From Sympetrum striolatum (taxonomy: Eukaryota; Arthropoda; Insecta; Odonata; Libellulidae): DNA of 64,000 nt. Shown piece after piece: positions 1-13,153 of this stretch. The stretch's first letter is position 1; every line of letters begins with the position of its first letter. The DNA lies in NCBI GenBank assembly GCA_947579665.1, contig OX388341.1, forward strand, positions 1,178,001 to 1,242,000, given 5' to 3'. The notes beneath the pieces were generated by a model that saw nothing but the letters and a program-made list of their open reading frames with translations, was not told the DNA's origin and did not search any database. Position numbers and translations under genes: made by a program.

Positions 1-1035
1 GGGGAACAATAATCAATAATTTGCGTGCGATAAAGATATCGCAGAAGGGGCCGTAAGGTTTTGGAAATAAATGAAAGAGAAAGAAAAGTTCTTTTTTCTT
101 CCTCCAGAACCCACAAATATCTGTATTTTAAGTCTCAGATGTCCGTACGAATGAATGAAAAGTGTAATAATTCAGACTCCTTTAGAAGATGGATGAATCA
201 CCGCGATTTGCATTGACTTGCTCCGGCAGGTATCCTCGATTCGCGACCCTTTCATTGGCTGAGCTTCCGAGAAATCTCTTCTTTCGTCCTTCTTCCTCGT
301 GTTTTTATTTACGAGTGGTAGTTAAAGCGATATAAAATGCGATTTGAAAGATATCTAACTCGAAGAGGGATATAGACGCTTGTACTGTAAGTGACCGAGG
401 AATCAGTTATAGTTCTTATTGAAATTTTAGTATTTGAAGCTAATAGGTTATCTATGTTCCATGAAATTTCTTCGGATGCTATTTCGTCCTCCTGCAGCTA
501 TAACTTTCAAGAACTGTATCCTTTTAGCAAGGAAAAATTAGGATCGTTCTGAACTACTACAAATTTAAGGTACGCCAAAGATTTTAGTGTCAAAATTACT
601 TTTGAAATGTATCAAAAATATTCTCTTGCAGAAGCAGTCAAATTGTATTCAGGTTATACGGAGAGGTTTCCTATCATAACATAAAGCCATTAATATTCCT
701 TGGCGAATCCAATTCTTCCCACGGCCAAACATGCCGGGGAAATTAAAAAAATCGAAGTTATACTCTGGAAAACATTCTCGGCGAATGGGAAAACTCCGTC
801 ATTCCTCTTACGTTTACTGACCATCCGCCAAAAGAGAGGACAGACATCGCGAGGGTGAAGAGCGCCGCAATCCGATTGTCCTGATGACGGAGCGAAGATT
901 CTTCAGAATAAAAGACCACTCATTTTGCTGAACTCGTTTCACCAACGGCAGTCTGACGTTGCCCTCTATTTATGCTGACAATGCACTCCTGGAGGGCAAA
1001 ATGCGCATTGGGTACTTTTGATGTATTTTGTTTTT
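1..1035. other. Unassigned AT-rich non-coding DNA
   Basis: I see no coding region, RNA gene or recognisable repeat here. Open frames are short and have no family resemblance. The last part, from about 960, flanks the tail of the SINE on the minus strand. Confidence 0.5.
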
Positions 1036-1236
1036 GAAGTTATACTTCTTTGCGCTCGTTGTAACGGGATGGGGTGTCTGTCGAAAAACCGCGTAACGCG
1101 TGAGATTTTTCGCGTTAGATTTTTCTGTAAGTGCCTTTTTCTGTAATTTTTGAAAAATAATTTCTCAGCCGGGGATCGAGCCAGGGAAGCGTGGTAGGCA
1201 AGCGTCTTAACCATTCACCCACTGAGCCACTTGATG
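1036..1236 (-). mobile_element. tRNA-derived SINE
   Basis: Read on the minus strand, the element starts near 1236 with a tRNA-like head. An A-box match TGGCTCAGTGG lies near 1232-1222, and a B-box-like GGCTCGATCCC near 1180-1170 has one mismatch to GGTTCGANNCC. The spacing fits an internal Pol III promoter. The head cannot fold as a normal tRNA, so a functional tRNA gene is unlikely. The unrelated body runs to a tail containing GAAGTATAACTTC (1048-1036) followed by A-rich sequence. The same 17 nt, CAAAGAAGTATAACTTC, occurs on the plus strand at 2462-2478. The exact 3' end is uncertain and I did not identify a target duplication. Confidence 0.6.
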
Positions 1237-1695
1237 TATGCGTTGCAGAGAGACTTGTAACCCCGCGTGGAATCCCCCTCCAACGTGTTTATGCTTTAAT
1301 ATGCAAAAAATATTACCTGATATTGCAAAATGCAAAGGCTGGATTTTGAAATTGAAAATTATTAATCGATCAAGTTTTGTCATTTTCGTGGATGAAAAAC
1401 TGGTTAAAATTAGGGAGAATTCTTATATCAGATTTCATTTGGGATACTAGGCATTTTTTGAAAAATGGGCTGAAGACATGCGATTTGAACCACTATCAAC
1501 ATCCAATGTGAACATTTTTTTCGGGATATTTTGTTTCCCAAAATGACACTTTTCTGACAAGCATCCATATACTCAATTTTTGTCCTGAAGTACATATTGT
1601 TTTTTTTATTATTTTTTGACAATAATGGATAAACGAGACTTGCAAAAATTAACAGAATCGTTGTCGGAATCCGACTCTGAACTGGCCATTGATAG
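1237..1695. other. Unassigned spacer before the endonuclease relic
   Basis: There is no recognisable gene. A short open frame begins with ATG at 1625 (32 codons, start MDKRDLQKLTES) and runs out of frame into the next feature. It may be a frameshifted upstream remnant of the same transposon protein, but that is a guess. Confidence 0.35.
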
Positions 1696-2319
1696 AAAAA
1701 ACATGTTAGCGCTGGAGGAGTAGCAATTTACCACAACCAAAATGACCATAGTAATATGGTTGCTTCTCACATGGATGTTCATTCAAGGGCATCAGAATCT
1801 CTTGCTCTAGCACAGTCTGCTATTGGAGAAATTTGTGTCAGTAAATGCGTTCCACAAACTGGTCGAGAATTTGTAGTTGTGGTGGTATACATATCCCCTG
1901 GTAAAACTGTGAGCCAAATCATAAAGTTTATACACCAAAACTTATTAATTTATACTAAAGAAGGTTCCGAACTGCTCGAGGAAAAGTTTCATGAAATCCC
2001 AATGATAATGAGCGGTGATTTCAACATCAATTTTGCCGATGACAAAACAGAGCCATTGATAAATTTCCTAAAAGAGAAGCTAGATTTGGTGATGTCGAAT
2101 GATAAGAAACAAAGTACGACCAAATACGGGACGACCATCGATGCTGTATTTAGTAGTTATCTTGAAAGGTTTGAATCTAGAATATTTGTTAGTTACTTTA
2201 GTTATCATAAACCGATTGTGTCTTTCTTGGAATACAGTGCGATTTCTAATGAGGAACCAGAAAATAGTCAAGATGAAAGAATGATTGTAGAAGAGATTAT
2301 TGATAATGATGATGTATAA
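1696..2319 (+). pseudogene. Endonuclease/exonuclease/phosphatase (APE-like) domain fragment of a Helentron-type transposon
   Basis: The open frame runs from just after a stop at 1693 to the stop at 2317-2319, with its first ATG at 1756 (187 residues from there). Upstream in-frame residues read SAGGVAIYHN, a typical EEP-fold strand, so the frame is the remnant of a larger protein and the ATG is probably not the true start. Counted from the ATG, the EEP signatures are VYISPG at 45-49, SGDFN at 86-90 (metal/catalytic), TTIDAVF at 126-132 and FSYHKPI at 148-154 (the usual S-D-H replaced by S-Y-H). The N-terminal half of the domain and any Rep/helicase part are missing. Similar YISPG/GDFN/FSYH endonuclease domains occur in arthropod Helentrons; LINE endonucleases are the alternative. 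The flanking GT microsatellite and hairpin favour Helentron. Confidence 0.6.
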
Positions 2320-2525
2320 GTTTGTAATATAATAATTAAGGCACTCATAATAATATATTGAAGAGAAATAAATTGGATAACAGAGGAAAAGGTCTTATAT
2401 TTCATTTACACATCCTGTCCGTCTGTGTGTGTGTGTGTGTGGATGGGCGTGCGCGAATGGCCAAAGAAGTATAACTTCCACCGTCTGGTCCGACGCAGAC
2501 CCAACTTTTTTTATTACAATATACG
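2320..2525 (+). other. Putative 3' end of the Helentron-like relic: GT microsatellite and short hairpin
   Basis: Downstream of the endonuclease stop there is AT-rich sequence, a (GT)n run at about 2421-2441, then GAAGTATAACTTC (2466-2478), a 5-bp stem with a 3-nt loop, and a second small stem around GTCTGG...CAGAC. Microsatellite plus a short 3' hairpin is typical of Helentron-like ends. I could not fix the terminus. Confidence 0.35.
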
Positions 2526-5500
2526 TATGCTATCAGTGGTTTACTATATTATCATTGCAAAGCTCGAAAACGCAGATGTAGATGAATTTTTCAAAGTATA
2601 TTTTGTATTTTCTGATACATTCTAAAGGATTCACAGTCCGGATTTACTGAGTGTTAAATTTGATACGATTTACTCTTCTTATTTAGGATTCAAGAGTATT
2701 TACCTATGTTTCCATAAATAGTGTCTCTCGACAAAGCGTGGTGTGGAAGTAGAAGTGAAACTGACCAAGAAAGATCAATGTGTACACTTAGCAACTGTCC
2801 ATCTATGCACAGTTCCAATGTTCGAAATTTTGGGCGTGGCCTTTCCCTGTTTTTAATAACCTTCAGACCGCGAGGAATTCCAAAAATACCCATCTTTTCG
2901 TATCTTTGGGGAGAATTAATAACCGTCGATGCGTTAACGGCATCATTAAAGCCTTCGTCGATTACGTGATTCATCGAACGACCCAGGGAAGATTTCATTT
3001 TAGAAAGTTTGGAGTCTCCGTGGTTACATTTTTTAAAGTTTCCCCGAGGGCTTTATGATTTCGTCTTTCGTAATTATATCGGAAAAAATGGAGGACACGT
3101 CAAATCTTTCGGTCTGCAGGAATATGGAATTGGTTCCATCTTGTTCAAAATTTGTTAATTGAGGAAAACTCCGAGGTTATATTTGGGCTCCGAGCGAAGC
3201 CAATTTATCAGGTCTTTCTGAAGAAGAGGTATGACGTCCGAGTGGCCGTTGGGGTATTCCTGGCCGTTGTTCCTCAAAAGGTCGTGACCGCTGCCCGGGC
3301 AGTGCAGATTCTGTTGGCCACCGTTAAGGAAAAACAGAACTCAACATTATCTCGGACACCTGCTCAATCGAACCCCTCTGAATGATCCATTGACCGCTCT
3401 CCCATTGAGTCAATTCGTCCAAAACATTAAAGGCTACAGAGGCAAAACTCTGCGTAGATAATCTCGCACGGCGCAACACTCTGACCTTTCCCTTGTATAA
3501 AGCCCTTTTTCATTCAGCACTGCAATTGTGCATGTTTTCCATTTACTAAATCCAGTAACGTTTGCTTCAAAATACGTGAATGACGCCTTGAGCAGAATCA
3601 ATATCGTCACAAGATTTAAATGAGGTATTTATGCTCATAAACAACCAGTTGAACCGACTAACCTCCGAATTTGGGAAAAGTAATGTCCCCGAAGCAAGTG
3701 CTCTCATGAACTCGAGAGAAACTCAAGGCAATTTAAACCTAAGTAAACATTCCGCTCTTCTGACTATTAAATGCGTAACTCGAAGTATGACAGTTATCAA
3801 AATCTGCTTTTTGACCTTTTTTGGATTATTTTTCTTTTTAGGTACAGGACAGGGAAAATACATAACTCTTATTCGCATTCTAGTTAATAGCTGTAATTCG
3901 ATAAAAATACTTATGTGCAAGAGAGGATGCATTCATGTTAATCATCCCTTAATCAAAAAAGTTACTTACAGGGTAATTGTGATGCACTTAAATTCCGATT
4001 GCAGTATCCATTCGCCATGAAAGGGCCTCATTCCTCATCTTGCAAAGTAGCTCATCCCCTCTACAGATCATTTGATAGAAAATGGAACCTTCGAGCTGCT
4101 GATTCTATTTTGGCATAGATTAATGGAAAATTAAGCGAACCGATTTATCTATTATCCCAATCACATCTGAAACTGAGTCTTTTAAAGTAAGTCCTTTTCA
4201 GTTTTTTTTGTTTGGCACAAGAAACTAAAAAATATTTTATAAACGACGAAGTTGACAAACTTGCGGACAAAGAAAACAGTTGGCTGAGAGGAAAGCCTCG
4301 TCGATATCCTGCTTGAGAGTAAATCCACTGAGTGTTATTGGGAATGTGAAGATAAACGCAGATCAAGATGAGAAACAGATGGGCACCAGTTGAGTACTCT
4401 CGCAATTCTAACGGGAGAACATATTTGCGAATATTTTGTCGACGAAGATTGTTTTTACCGTTTTCAACATTCGACCAACGGATACGGGATCTGCGAACAT
4501 CTTTTTAGAAAATATTTGCAAACGTTAAAATTTCATATAGAGTAAAATCAAAACTTTATCTACCAATTCCTGCTTCCAAGTAACAAGAATGGTAGCTTTA
4601 TTGGCCAAGTTTATGTTAGTATAAGATTGAAAATTATATTTTCGAACTACTCTTTTTCTTTGGCGGAGGATTATGGTTACACGGTTATTGATCACAGAGA
4701 AAAACATATAATAATGTTTATAAACTCGTATTTTTCTATGTCAGAACTTAAATTCTATTAATTACGATTGTTTACTGCAAGATATTTAGCTCAAATGAAA
4801 TCTTAAAAATTTCTGTATAAGACTTGATAAATAACTTAATATTCATGTAGATCGTTTTAGGATAAAGTTTCTCAAAATAAACAACTAATTTCCCGAAAAC
4901 AAGCCATGACTGTTGCAAATCTTGAATATGAATATCTGAATATATACGTAAAATAAAAAAATAGTAAAACAACAGTAAAATAAACCACGAATTCAGCCTA
5001 TTTATGCTAATATATGCGCAACTGAAAGTTTACTTAGCAGAAGTATATCAGCGATACAAGCGTAGTATCTTGGTGTTCATTTTGCAGCCGAAAAAGCCGC
5101 TCTTTAAAAGTACAAATTGAGAGAGATTTAAAAGAGCGGTGAGAAGCTCTGCTTCTCCAACCGCTGGACTTTGGAATTTAGGATAGTGGCCACAGTTATG
5201 TGTGATAGCCCCAAGAGAAGACCTACAACTCTCCGCAAACCCTTCACACCGACCGCGGCGGCGAAATTCCTCTACGCCATTCCAAGGGAAATTGCAGGCA
5301 AACACAAGAGAGTTGATACACTAAATTAGATGACCATGACTTAGAGATCTGTAAGCACTATCTTGGATGACCACTGACACAATTTGGCCGATATTGGATG
5401 GGAATGATGACTTATGAAATTTTAATATTAAATTAACTAATTTTTCCCGTCCAAAGTAGTCAACCATCTATGAAGCCTCTTCAAACGCTGCTAAATCTTG

Positions 5501-5775
5501 AAGTGATGAAAATTTGCCGCCACAGCCTTTGCCAAGAGTCTCTCTTTTGTATTTGCGGTGGACCATTTCTATACATTGGGCTTTCTAATCTCTCTAAATG
5601 TTAGTTCAATTTATTTAATCCTTTTATAGATTTTAAAAAGATGGTTCTCGTGTTGAAACGAAGATATGCATTCATAGCTTACTTTAATCACGCTTTAACA
5701 TGTTCATTTGATATTGAAAGTTTACAACAGTGTCTTTCACCGCCATATATGTGTGTGTGTGTATATATATATATA
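2526..5775. other. Unassigned non-coding DNA
   Basis: No gene is recognised. At 2690-2998 both strands are open for more than 80 codons over the same stretch. This could be a decayed coding fragment, but neither translation (minus strand around GIFGIPRGLKVIKN, plus strand around FRPRGIPKIPIF) matches a family I know. The remainder, including 5050-5305, has only short random-looking frames. Confidence 0.4.
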
Positions 5776-5811
5776 TCTATTATATATAGATGCTTCTCCG
5801 GATTCATTCAT
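5776..5811 (+). repeat. 36-bp junction repeat at the module-1 end of six-B-box elements
   Basis: The unit starts with the palindromic TCTATTATATATAGA and ends with TCTCCGGATTCATTCAT. Near-identical copies sit at many junctions of the family: about 13108-13143, 30929-30964, 52438-52473, 53586-53617, 54717-54752, 54754-54789, 55919-55954, and reversed near 15959-15987, 49013-49075 (two) and 50187-50216. It was not seen away from this family. Confidence 0.75.
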
Positions 5812-6923
5812 ATATATACCCAGATACCCAGATACCCAGATACCCAGATAGGATACAAATTCACAGGCTAAACCAAAAGCGTCATTGACTTGAAATTTTT
5901 ACGACGTTATGGCCATGAGGTGTAACCTCCAGGAAAAAGCCGACTTTGAACCTCGGTGTCATGGGTTCGATTCTAGAAGCCCCCAAAGTCCCGATTTTCC
6001 CCATAAGATTACATGGCAGGGATTTTCGAAAAATTTTTTGAGGCACTTCCCGGAAAAGGAGAGAAATGAAATTCGAGGGATCGCTAGAAGCCGTCATTAT
6101 CCAACGAAAATGAAAAAGACATCGCCAAATATGGTCCATGGTTCGATGCTACGTCGGGGCAAAAATCGGCCGTTTAAAATGCATTGCGGCAATTTTGAAG
6201 ATTTTTTTTGGATCCTTACCCGATAACATGGATACTTGAAAATTGGCACGTGGATAGATATTATAAATATATTTCATAATCGAATTTCAAATGTTCGCTG
6301 ATGGTCCTTGGTTCGATCCCAGGGGGTCATTTGCACTTCTCAATGCATTTCTTACGGAGATAACGGAAACAAAATTAAGGTACTTTCCGGCATGCTATCA
6401 ACTTCAAACTTTGCATGATACAAGAGCAAGTCTTTACAAATCAAACTGTGCATTCAAAGCTTGCAATACGTCCTGGGTTCGACACCAGGTGTCTCTGAAA
6501 TCAGAAGTTGATCCGATATTTAGGAATTATTTTGAAACCTTTTCCAATAAAATAGAAACTTGAATTTCGGCATATAGATAGAGATCATAAATAACTTCCA
6601 GAAACATGTTTTAGATTTCCACGATCGTCCTTGGTTCGAGTCCCGAGAGGCATCGACATTCGTGAAAATTATAACGTTTTTGAGGCAGTTATAGCCAATA
6701 TTTCTGCTTGAATTTTCACGCATAGTTAGAGATGGTGATCTTCTATTGTGTTTCATAGTAGGTTTACCAGTAAGACCCGGCTTCGATGCCAGACGATGAA
6801 ATTTCAGCGAATTTTAAGAAAAAATTAAATCCTCTTTTTTTCTTTTGAGGACCGTCCCGATATGATGCCGATATGAAATTAGTGTTGCCGATCTGCTTGC
6901 AGTATGCAAGCTACATTTTACTC

Positions 6924-6926
<3 letters not shown>
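5776..6926 (+). mobile_element. Six-B-box element, copy E1 (type I-B)
   Basis: This is a complete copy. It begins with the 36-bp junction repeat (5776-5811, containing GATGCTTCTCCGGATTCATT). A minisatellite of ACCCAGAT units follows (about 5818-5849). The module region then starts with GGATACAAATTCACAGGC. B-box-like motifs start at 5964, 6140, 6310, 6476, 6633 and 6779 (intervals 176, 170, 166, 157, 146). The copy ends with the hairpin CTTGCAGTATGCAAG and CTACATTTTACTCGTA at 6926. There is no long open frame, so it is non-autonomous. The mechanism is unknown; tandem core repeats plus a terminal hairpin resemble Helentron-derived HINE elements. Confidence 0.75.

Positions 6927-6992
<66 letters not shown>
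6925..6992. repeat. (TA)n microsatellite abutting the hairpin end of E1
   Basis: About 34 TA dinucleotides follow ACTCGTA directly. TA runs flank most copies of the family and are a plausible insertion target. Confidence 0.95.
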
Positions 6993-6993
<1 letters not shown>

Positions 6994-9900
6994 TCGTTGT
7001 TACGCTTATTTGCAGTTTTTAATGCTAAAATTTCTTCTTAAGAGAAGTCTGATGTGATTGAGTCAATGGGAGGGAGGGACAGGGAGAGCGAGACTAAAAC
7101 ACGGCTCCCAATTGATAGCTCTCGGAAACTCCACCTATCATCAGACGCAGGTACTTATTGATCCACTCTCGCATAGGCTTGCACCAAACTGGTTGGCTTC
7201 AAAGGACAATGCCATCATGAGACGCAACTAGTAACGCAAACTATACTCCAAACTCACGAACGGTGTAACATGGAGAATGCTCATTTAGAGGGAACGTCTT
7301 GCCACGACATTCCCACCATTTTGTTATAGACTCCGGGACGATGGCTATGAATTTCCCTACATGTTTCAAATTGGCAGAATCGATGCTGTCCATTTGCATA
7401 CGCAAAACAGAGTCTACTCCGTGACAGAGAATGCAGAGTATCTCATCTGGGGAATTCGAACAATTTTCGCTATGAAATTAAGTATTCCGTATAATGGAGA
7501 CCTTCGTGGAAAAGCATATTACTCGATGCATTTCTGACGTTTCGCATCTCTTGTTTTGGATTATCTTTATCGTCCTCTGGTCCACAGAAAGTTGCGATTA
7601 GTTTTTGCTTCAAGGAAAAAACTCAGCCATAAATATGGCGTAGGCAATTAAAGACAAATTTTAATTTTTTTCCCATAACTCGGCACGTGTAGGATTAGGG
7701 AATTGCTATTAAAACAGACAGCGGATACAATTTCAGAGCGAAATGTCAACTTTTTGAAAGATTTATTTCTCGTGAATTTTTTCCGAACCCGTTGAAAATC
7801 CGTTCGAGGAATTTCACTGTCGGTAAACAAAAAGTGTAATGCCAATAAACATCCATTATTCGAGTCATTCCACGCCAAACCGAACAAGAAAAAACATGTC
7901 ATATTCAGATATTTTTAAAACTACTAATTTTTTTGCAACTACATAAAAATGTTTACAAGTGCATACATCGACAGTACGATTAGTAACACAATAACGGACT
8001 GACATAGTTTGCACAAAAGTATTGAATTCGCCAAATTTAATTTAAATCGTTTACTTTATAGTGCTGTCGATATCCACAAGCAAAATTGGTGGCTGTGTTA
8101 GCTATTTAATGTGAATAATTCTCGGGAAAAGTTCTTCATTTTTTAGGATGTGTTCAAGATGATCGGTCTGTATAAAGAATGCCATACAAACTCGTAGACA
8201 CACAGATGGGGAGCAGATGGAACTAATTCCGACAAATTATGCTGTTCTCTTCTTCTCTGTTAACTTAAATGATTTTTTTTTCAAATATCTTACATTTTTA
8301 ATTCCTAAAATACATCGTCTACATTGCTTCCTTTTCAAATTTACGTCACAAGTCCTCCAATAAATTCCCTAAAGCTTTTTTCTGGAATATCCCGTTTAAT
8401 TAATTAAAGTTCACCACGAAATCCGTACCATCAATTTAAAAGAAAGCGTCTAAGCTTGAAATAAATACCTTAGAGTCCCTTAACTTGGTGATAAAATTTA
8501 TATAGCCTACGCTGTATATTTCTCCGCATCTTCAACTCGCCAAACCTATTAATTGGCGAAATAAGCCGATTCGGAAAAATTTATTTTTGGTCTTAGGATG
8601 TAATTAATAAATGCCCTTTAGGGAATAAGATGATAGTTTCAGTAGATTTTGAAAGCCCATGCGCTACAACTTTGCCTTTAGTTTTGTTTTCACCTTTAAA
8701 AGGAAGTCGCAAAGGATTCGTTCTTAGAATTTAGTGGATAAAATGCTCTTCTGACTTCGGGAGGAGTGTGCTCATCTCCAATAATTTCATCTCATAATTC
8801 ACGGCAATTCGTTTTTATGAACAACCCCTCTTCATCAGATGACAAATTTCCCTTCTTGATTAAAAATTCCTGCAATTTCTCTCTTGGAATAAGAAAAGAA
8901 CTCTCCTTTCATCTCGGAGTTCTATTATCGCCGAAAGAAGGATCGGAAAAGGCGAAAATGCAGCAATTGAGAGCGGTAATCAATTGGACATCTACGAAGA
9001 ACTTCAAATCACTCCAAAGTTCCTCCGTTTCATCGCCGCATTTAGAATTAATTAGGGTGTGTAATCAGCTTACAAGGAAATGAACCTCAGCTCCGCCGTT
9101 CCTCTTTTGTCTCCATAAAGGTTAAAGTTAAAGCTGCTTCCAGAAGGAACGAGAGAGCAACCGAGGGAAGTGGAAAAGAGAAATGGAGAGAGAATCGAGT
9201 CAAAATGCGTGATAGAGTTATTACATGTTTCTTGAGAACCTCATTTAAAATATATGAAAAAGATTAAATCAATGATAACGTTGTCGAGTGACTATTTATT
9301 GGTTAGACGGTTAGTGACTGACAACAACATCTGACCAGTGAAGTGAACAACTGACTTGGTAGCATTTTTCCACTTTATTGAGAATAAAAAAAACGAAATA
9401 TTATGAAAAATCAATGAGATTTTATGTAATTGAAGAAAGGATTCGTAATATTAAAAAAATAAATAAATATAAGATAAAAATAGAAAATCATGAATATGAA
9501 TTGGAATAATGTAAATTTCCACTATATATATTGGTTGGTTAGCATCCGAAACTGTTTACAATAAGTCACCTGAAGCTTCGGAGAGGAAATGAGGTTTACA
9601 AGATGAGGAGTGAGGTAGTTTCCCTCAACTAGTTGATTTATACAAATCCAAAATTATGTAAGCGGAGAAAGCCCACCACAATTGCCCAATGAATAACGCT
9701 TTGTGGGAACCTTTATTTATCAATTATGCCACAGTGCCTTTCATATAATTCCAGCCATGAACAATACGGACATCAGCAAATGAACGATTCCTCCCTGGAG
9801 GGAAGAAGGGGCGAAGAAGGTGGAATAATACTTAATAATCCACGATTGAGAATTGAATTCCTATGCCTTACTTACACGCATCAGTAATTCTTAGCATTTG

Positions 9901-12900
9901 ATGGAACTTCTAAAGGCTGAATTATATCAGAGGTTGGAGTAAATTGAAATGAAGAGCTACTTTTGACTGATACACTTGGATAGAGAATTCAAATACGCTG
10001 ATGATGAAATAGCCGAGAAAAGAGAAGATCACGACGAGTGATAAATAACTAATAGGAGTGAATCACGAGAGAATTTTATAGCCGTCTCTTTTTACGGCGC
10101 AGAAAATGCATTCCACTAAATCAACCACCTGTTTCGCTTTCCATTTTATTCCCTCGTCTGTCTCACAGCCTTAAGATGTGCAGCGCACTGCTTCTGATAG
10201 TGGAACTGCAGTTTCTACGCAAACACCTATTTTCCCTCGAATATAATTTCATTCCCCCTTAATTCATCGCAAATTAACGTGAATGTCTCCGAGCAAGCGA
10301 CTCGCGAAATAAATTTACACTTTGTTTGGGGAAAAGGTTTTGTAAACGGATTTCACCGTTTCTCTTACGTAATGACGAAAGGAGTTTTCCCTCCTTCTCG
10401 AGCGCACGAAAGCGTGAAAAGGGCGTGCAGGTTCCGTGATTTGGCTTCCGGTGGTAAATGACGAATTTATTCGAAGCGATCGCGGAGGAAAAAGTTGAAA
10501 TTCGAATCACACCACCTTTAACGCGTGAGGAGAGGAAGTTGAAAGGCAATGCAATTAAAGCGGCGAGAGAGGTAAAACACACTTCGCGTTATCTCAAGAT
10601 TTAATGAACTGAAGGCTTGATTTTTTTAACAGAATTGCAGAGGGAAATATTTCTGACGGAAGAGAGAAAAGACTTTTGCCAATTTTCCGTTCATCAGTAA
10701 ATAAAGTTAAATTTTATTCCTGGCTGGCTTGTTGTTTCCTAGTGCAAAATAAGAGAACATTTTGGTCTAACAAACTTACAAATGACTATAGATTTAAAAT
10801 AACTGATTATAGTTATCATGAGGATATATTCGATTCTTCAAGCTGATGGGATTTAAGCTGAGCATTCCTCAAACATTTGAAATGAATTTGCGATAAAAGT
10901 TTCTTTCATGTCACTTTTTACCGTCAATGAATCCTTCAAAATTCAGATGTTCTCCCGAAACATCCACATAACTACACTCATGTATGAGATAATAGAAGAT
11001 TTCTTTCATCATTAAGTTAATAAAACGTAGAGTCTACAATTAAAATGAGATAAGATATTTGAATAAAATCATTTGAATGTAAAATATATCGAGCCTGAGA
11101 AGAATTTTCAAAGTTAAAACTTGGAAATTATAAGTCAAATTACGCGAAATTTTACAACACTTTATTTGCAAAAACTACGAGTAAATGTCAATACTCGATT
11201 TTCCACTTTCAGATATATATCTCGATGGACAGGAGGACGCTAATTCAATTGCTGTTAATTCTCTCCTTCTGGTCGGCTCTAAGCTTCTTTGAATTGTAGT
11301 TGTAAAGGTCGTACTGCACATGGTCACATCCCATAGATAAGCCATCCCATAGAAATAATCAATTTGATTCAACCAGTGAATACGGATTAGATAAATGTCC
11401 GCAAGCGACTAGCACAGATTTAAAGGTTTTATATCAATCCTCACTGAGCTCACGTGAGAATAGATAAAAAGGAGTTAAAGAACTGCGGTGAAAGCAGTTT
11501 ACATCTTCGTGTGCAGACAGGCGCCTGTCGCATCCATTAGCAGAGCGCACAGCAAAATCGCTGAGATTTTCCTATTTATTTCACCTCATATTGACTCCAG
11601 TGCAAAGCCACCAAAATAGAAACGTTTTATGGATCCGCGAAACTTAGTGATAGAAAAGACATAAGAAGGTACGGAATGCTGAAGTTTTTGAATTGTTTAA
11701 CAGTCGTAAGAATCATCAAAGGTATAATTTCCACGACGATGAAAAGAGCTTTTAGAATTAGAATAATTCGCAGGACCAGTAAAAGAGAAATTCAAAGGAG
11801 TTCTTAGGATTATTCCGAGTGTCAAATCAATGTAGTAATATTTATTTTAAACCACAATCATCCAGTATTGATCAAGAGAAGTCTAATAAAACGGAGCGTC
11901 ACATATCGAATTCCAAACTCATTTTCGGAAAATATAAATCACAACTCCATTTGTTTACTTTAATCGATAAATTTTGTAAACCTTTCAAATTTGTGTTATA
12001 AAGTACCCAATCTCTCTTTTACTTTCCCATTATTGCGCATGTTTTCCCCAAGTTTCCAATTTTCATATTTCTGCATATATGTACTCCTCTTTGCGAATCC
12101 ATCAGTGGAAATATATTTTCACAGAACGTACAGTATTTCCGCTAAAATCGTCTTTTTTACGATTTTTAATGAGAAAGAAATATCCCGAACATGATTGCAA
12201 GAAGAAGTTTCTTTGGAAAGGATTTGTTTTTCTAATGCCGCTTTCCATGGAGACGCACGAGGGGAACTCGCTTGATGCGGCCATTTCGTCATTTCCTGAT
12301 ACGAATGTGAGCGGTTAAATTATTTTCTTTTCCATCCTCGTTTATTACTTCTATTAAAATGAAATGCCAAACTGAAAACTAAAACTGACTGCTGTCCACG
12401 GGAGGCTTTTGGAGGGGTTTCCCTCCCGTCCTTGGGCGAATACTGGAATAGTTTGTATTGCTATACACCCCTCAACATATTCCATATGGTAATCATACCA
12501 AAATGCAGCGATAAGATTAAATAGATAAATAAATAAAATGTTCAACTCGGGTTTTGCTAGGAACCAAGTTAATTCTCCTTGGAAAAGTTTCGCTGTTGGT
12601 TTTAAAAAGCAGGCACTAGAATGCGGTTCCGATGGGTTTTATACTGCGTGTGTGTTTTCTTTAAAGTGACAAAGGCGCGTAAAGAAAAGCTGTTCGGATC
12701 GATTGGCCGAAGGGCGTTCCTTTCGAAGCTTATCCTCTTACGTCCGTCCAATCGACAGATAATGCAATCTATTATTCATTTTGTTGTTTGCTGGGAGAAA
12801 ATATCGATTACCTATAAATTTCCGCTCCCGTGGATATGGGTGAGGAAAAAATGTAATAGTTTTTCTTCTTCTCATCTCTTTCGGATCCTTCTCCGCCTTA

Positions 12901-13107
12901 TTTCTCTTTCCTATCGCTCTGGAAAACCAAACTGCCTTTCCACAGTGACTTCCGTGGCGTATTTAAAGCCGTATATTTACGAAAAATCTTGGCAAATTTA
13001 CGCGCGAGGCTTAGAGACGAATATTACGTCATTCGAAATTGTGCGTCCATCGAGAACATTTTCGAGGCCTCCGTATACTTCTGCCAGTATTTCCTATCTG
13101 ATATATA
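6993..13107. other. Unassigned AT-rich non-coding DNA
   Basis: I found no recognisable coding region, RNA gene or transposon in these 6.1 kb. The longer open frames (plus strand 8766-9083 and 12621-13121, minus strand 10274-10582) have no recognisable domain, are serine- or lysine-rich in the way AT-rich random frames are, and lack splice or codon-use support. Confidence 0.5.
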
Positions 13108-13153
13108 TATATTATATATAGATGCTTCTCCGGATTCATTCATACATTATATA

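Noticed and set aside
1164..1236. A genuine tRNA gene on the minus strand
   Set aside because: The A- and B-box spacing fits, but the acceptor and anticodon stems do not form; it is better explained as a SINE head.
5964..6789. tRNA genes at each GGTTCGANNCC motif
   Set aside because: No A-box, anticodon arm or acceptor stem is found at tRNA spacing; only the T-arm-like block is present.
12621..13121. 166-codon plus-strand frame as a host gene
   Set aside because: There is no recognised domain, and it ends in the AT run and junction region of a transposon; it is probably chance.
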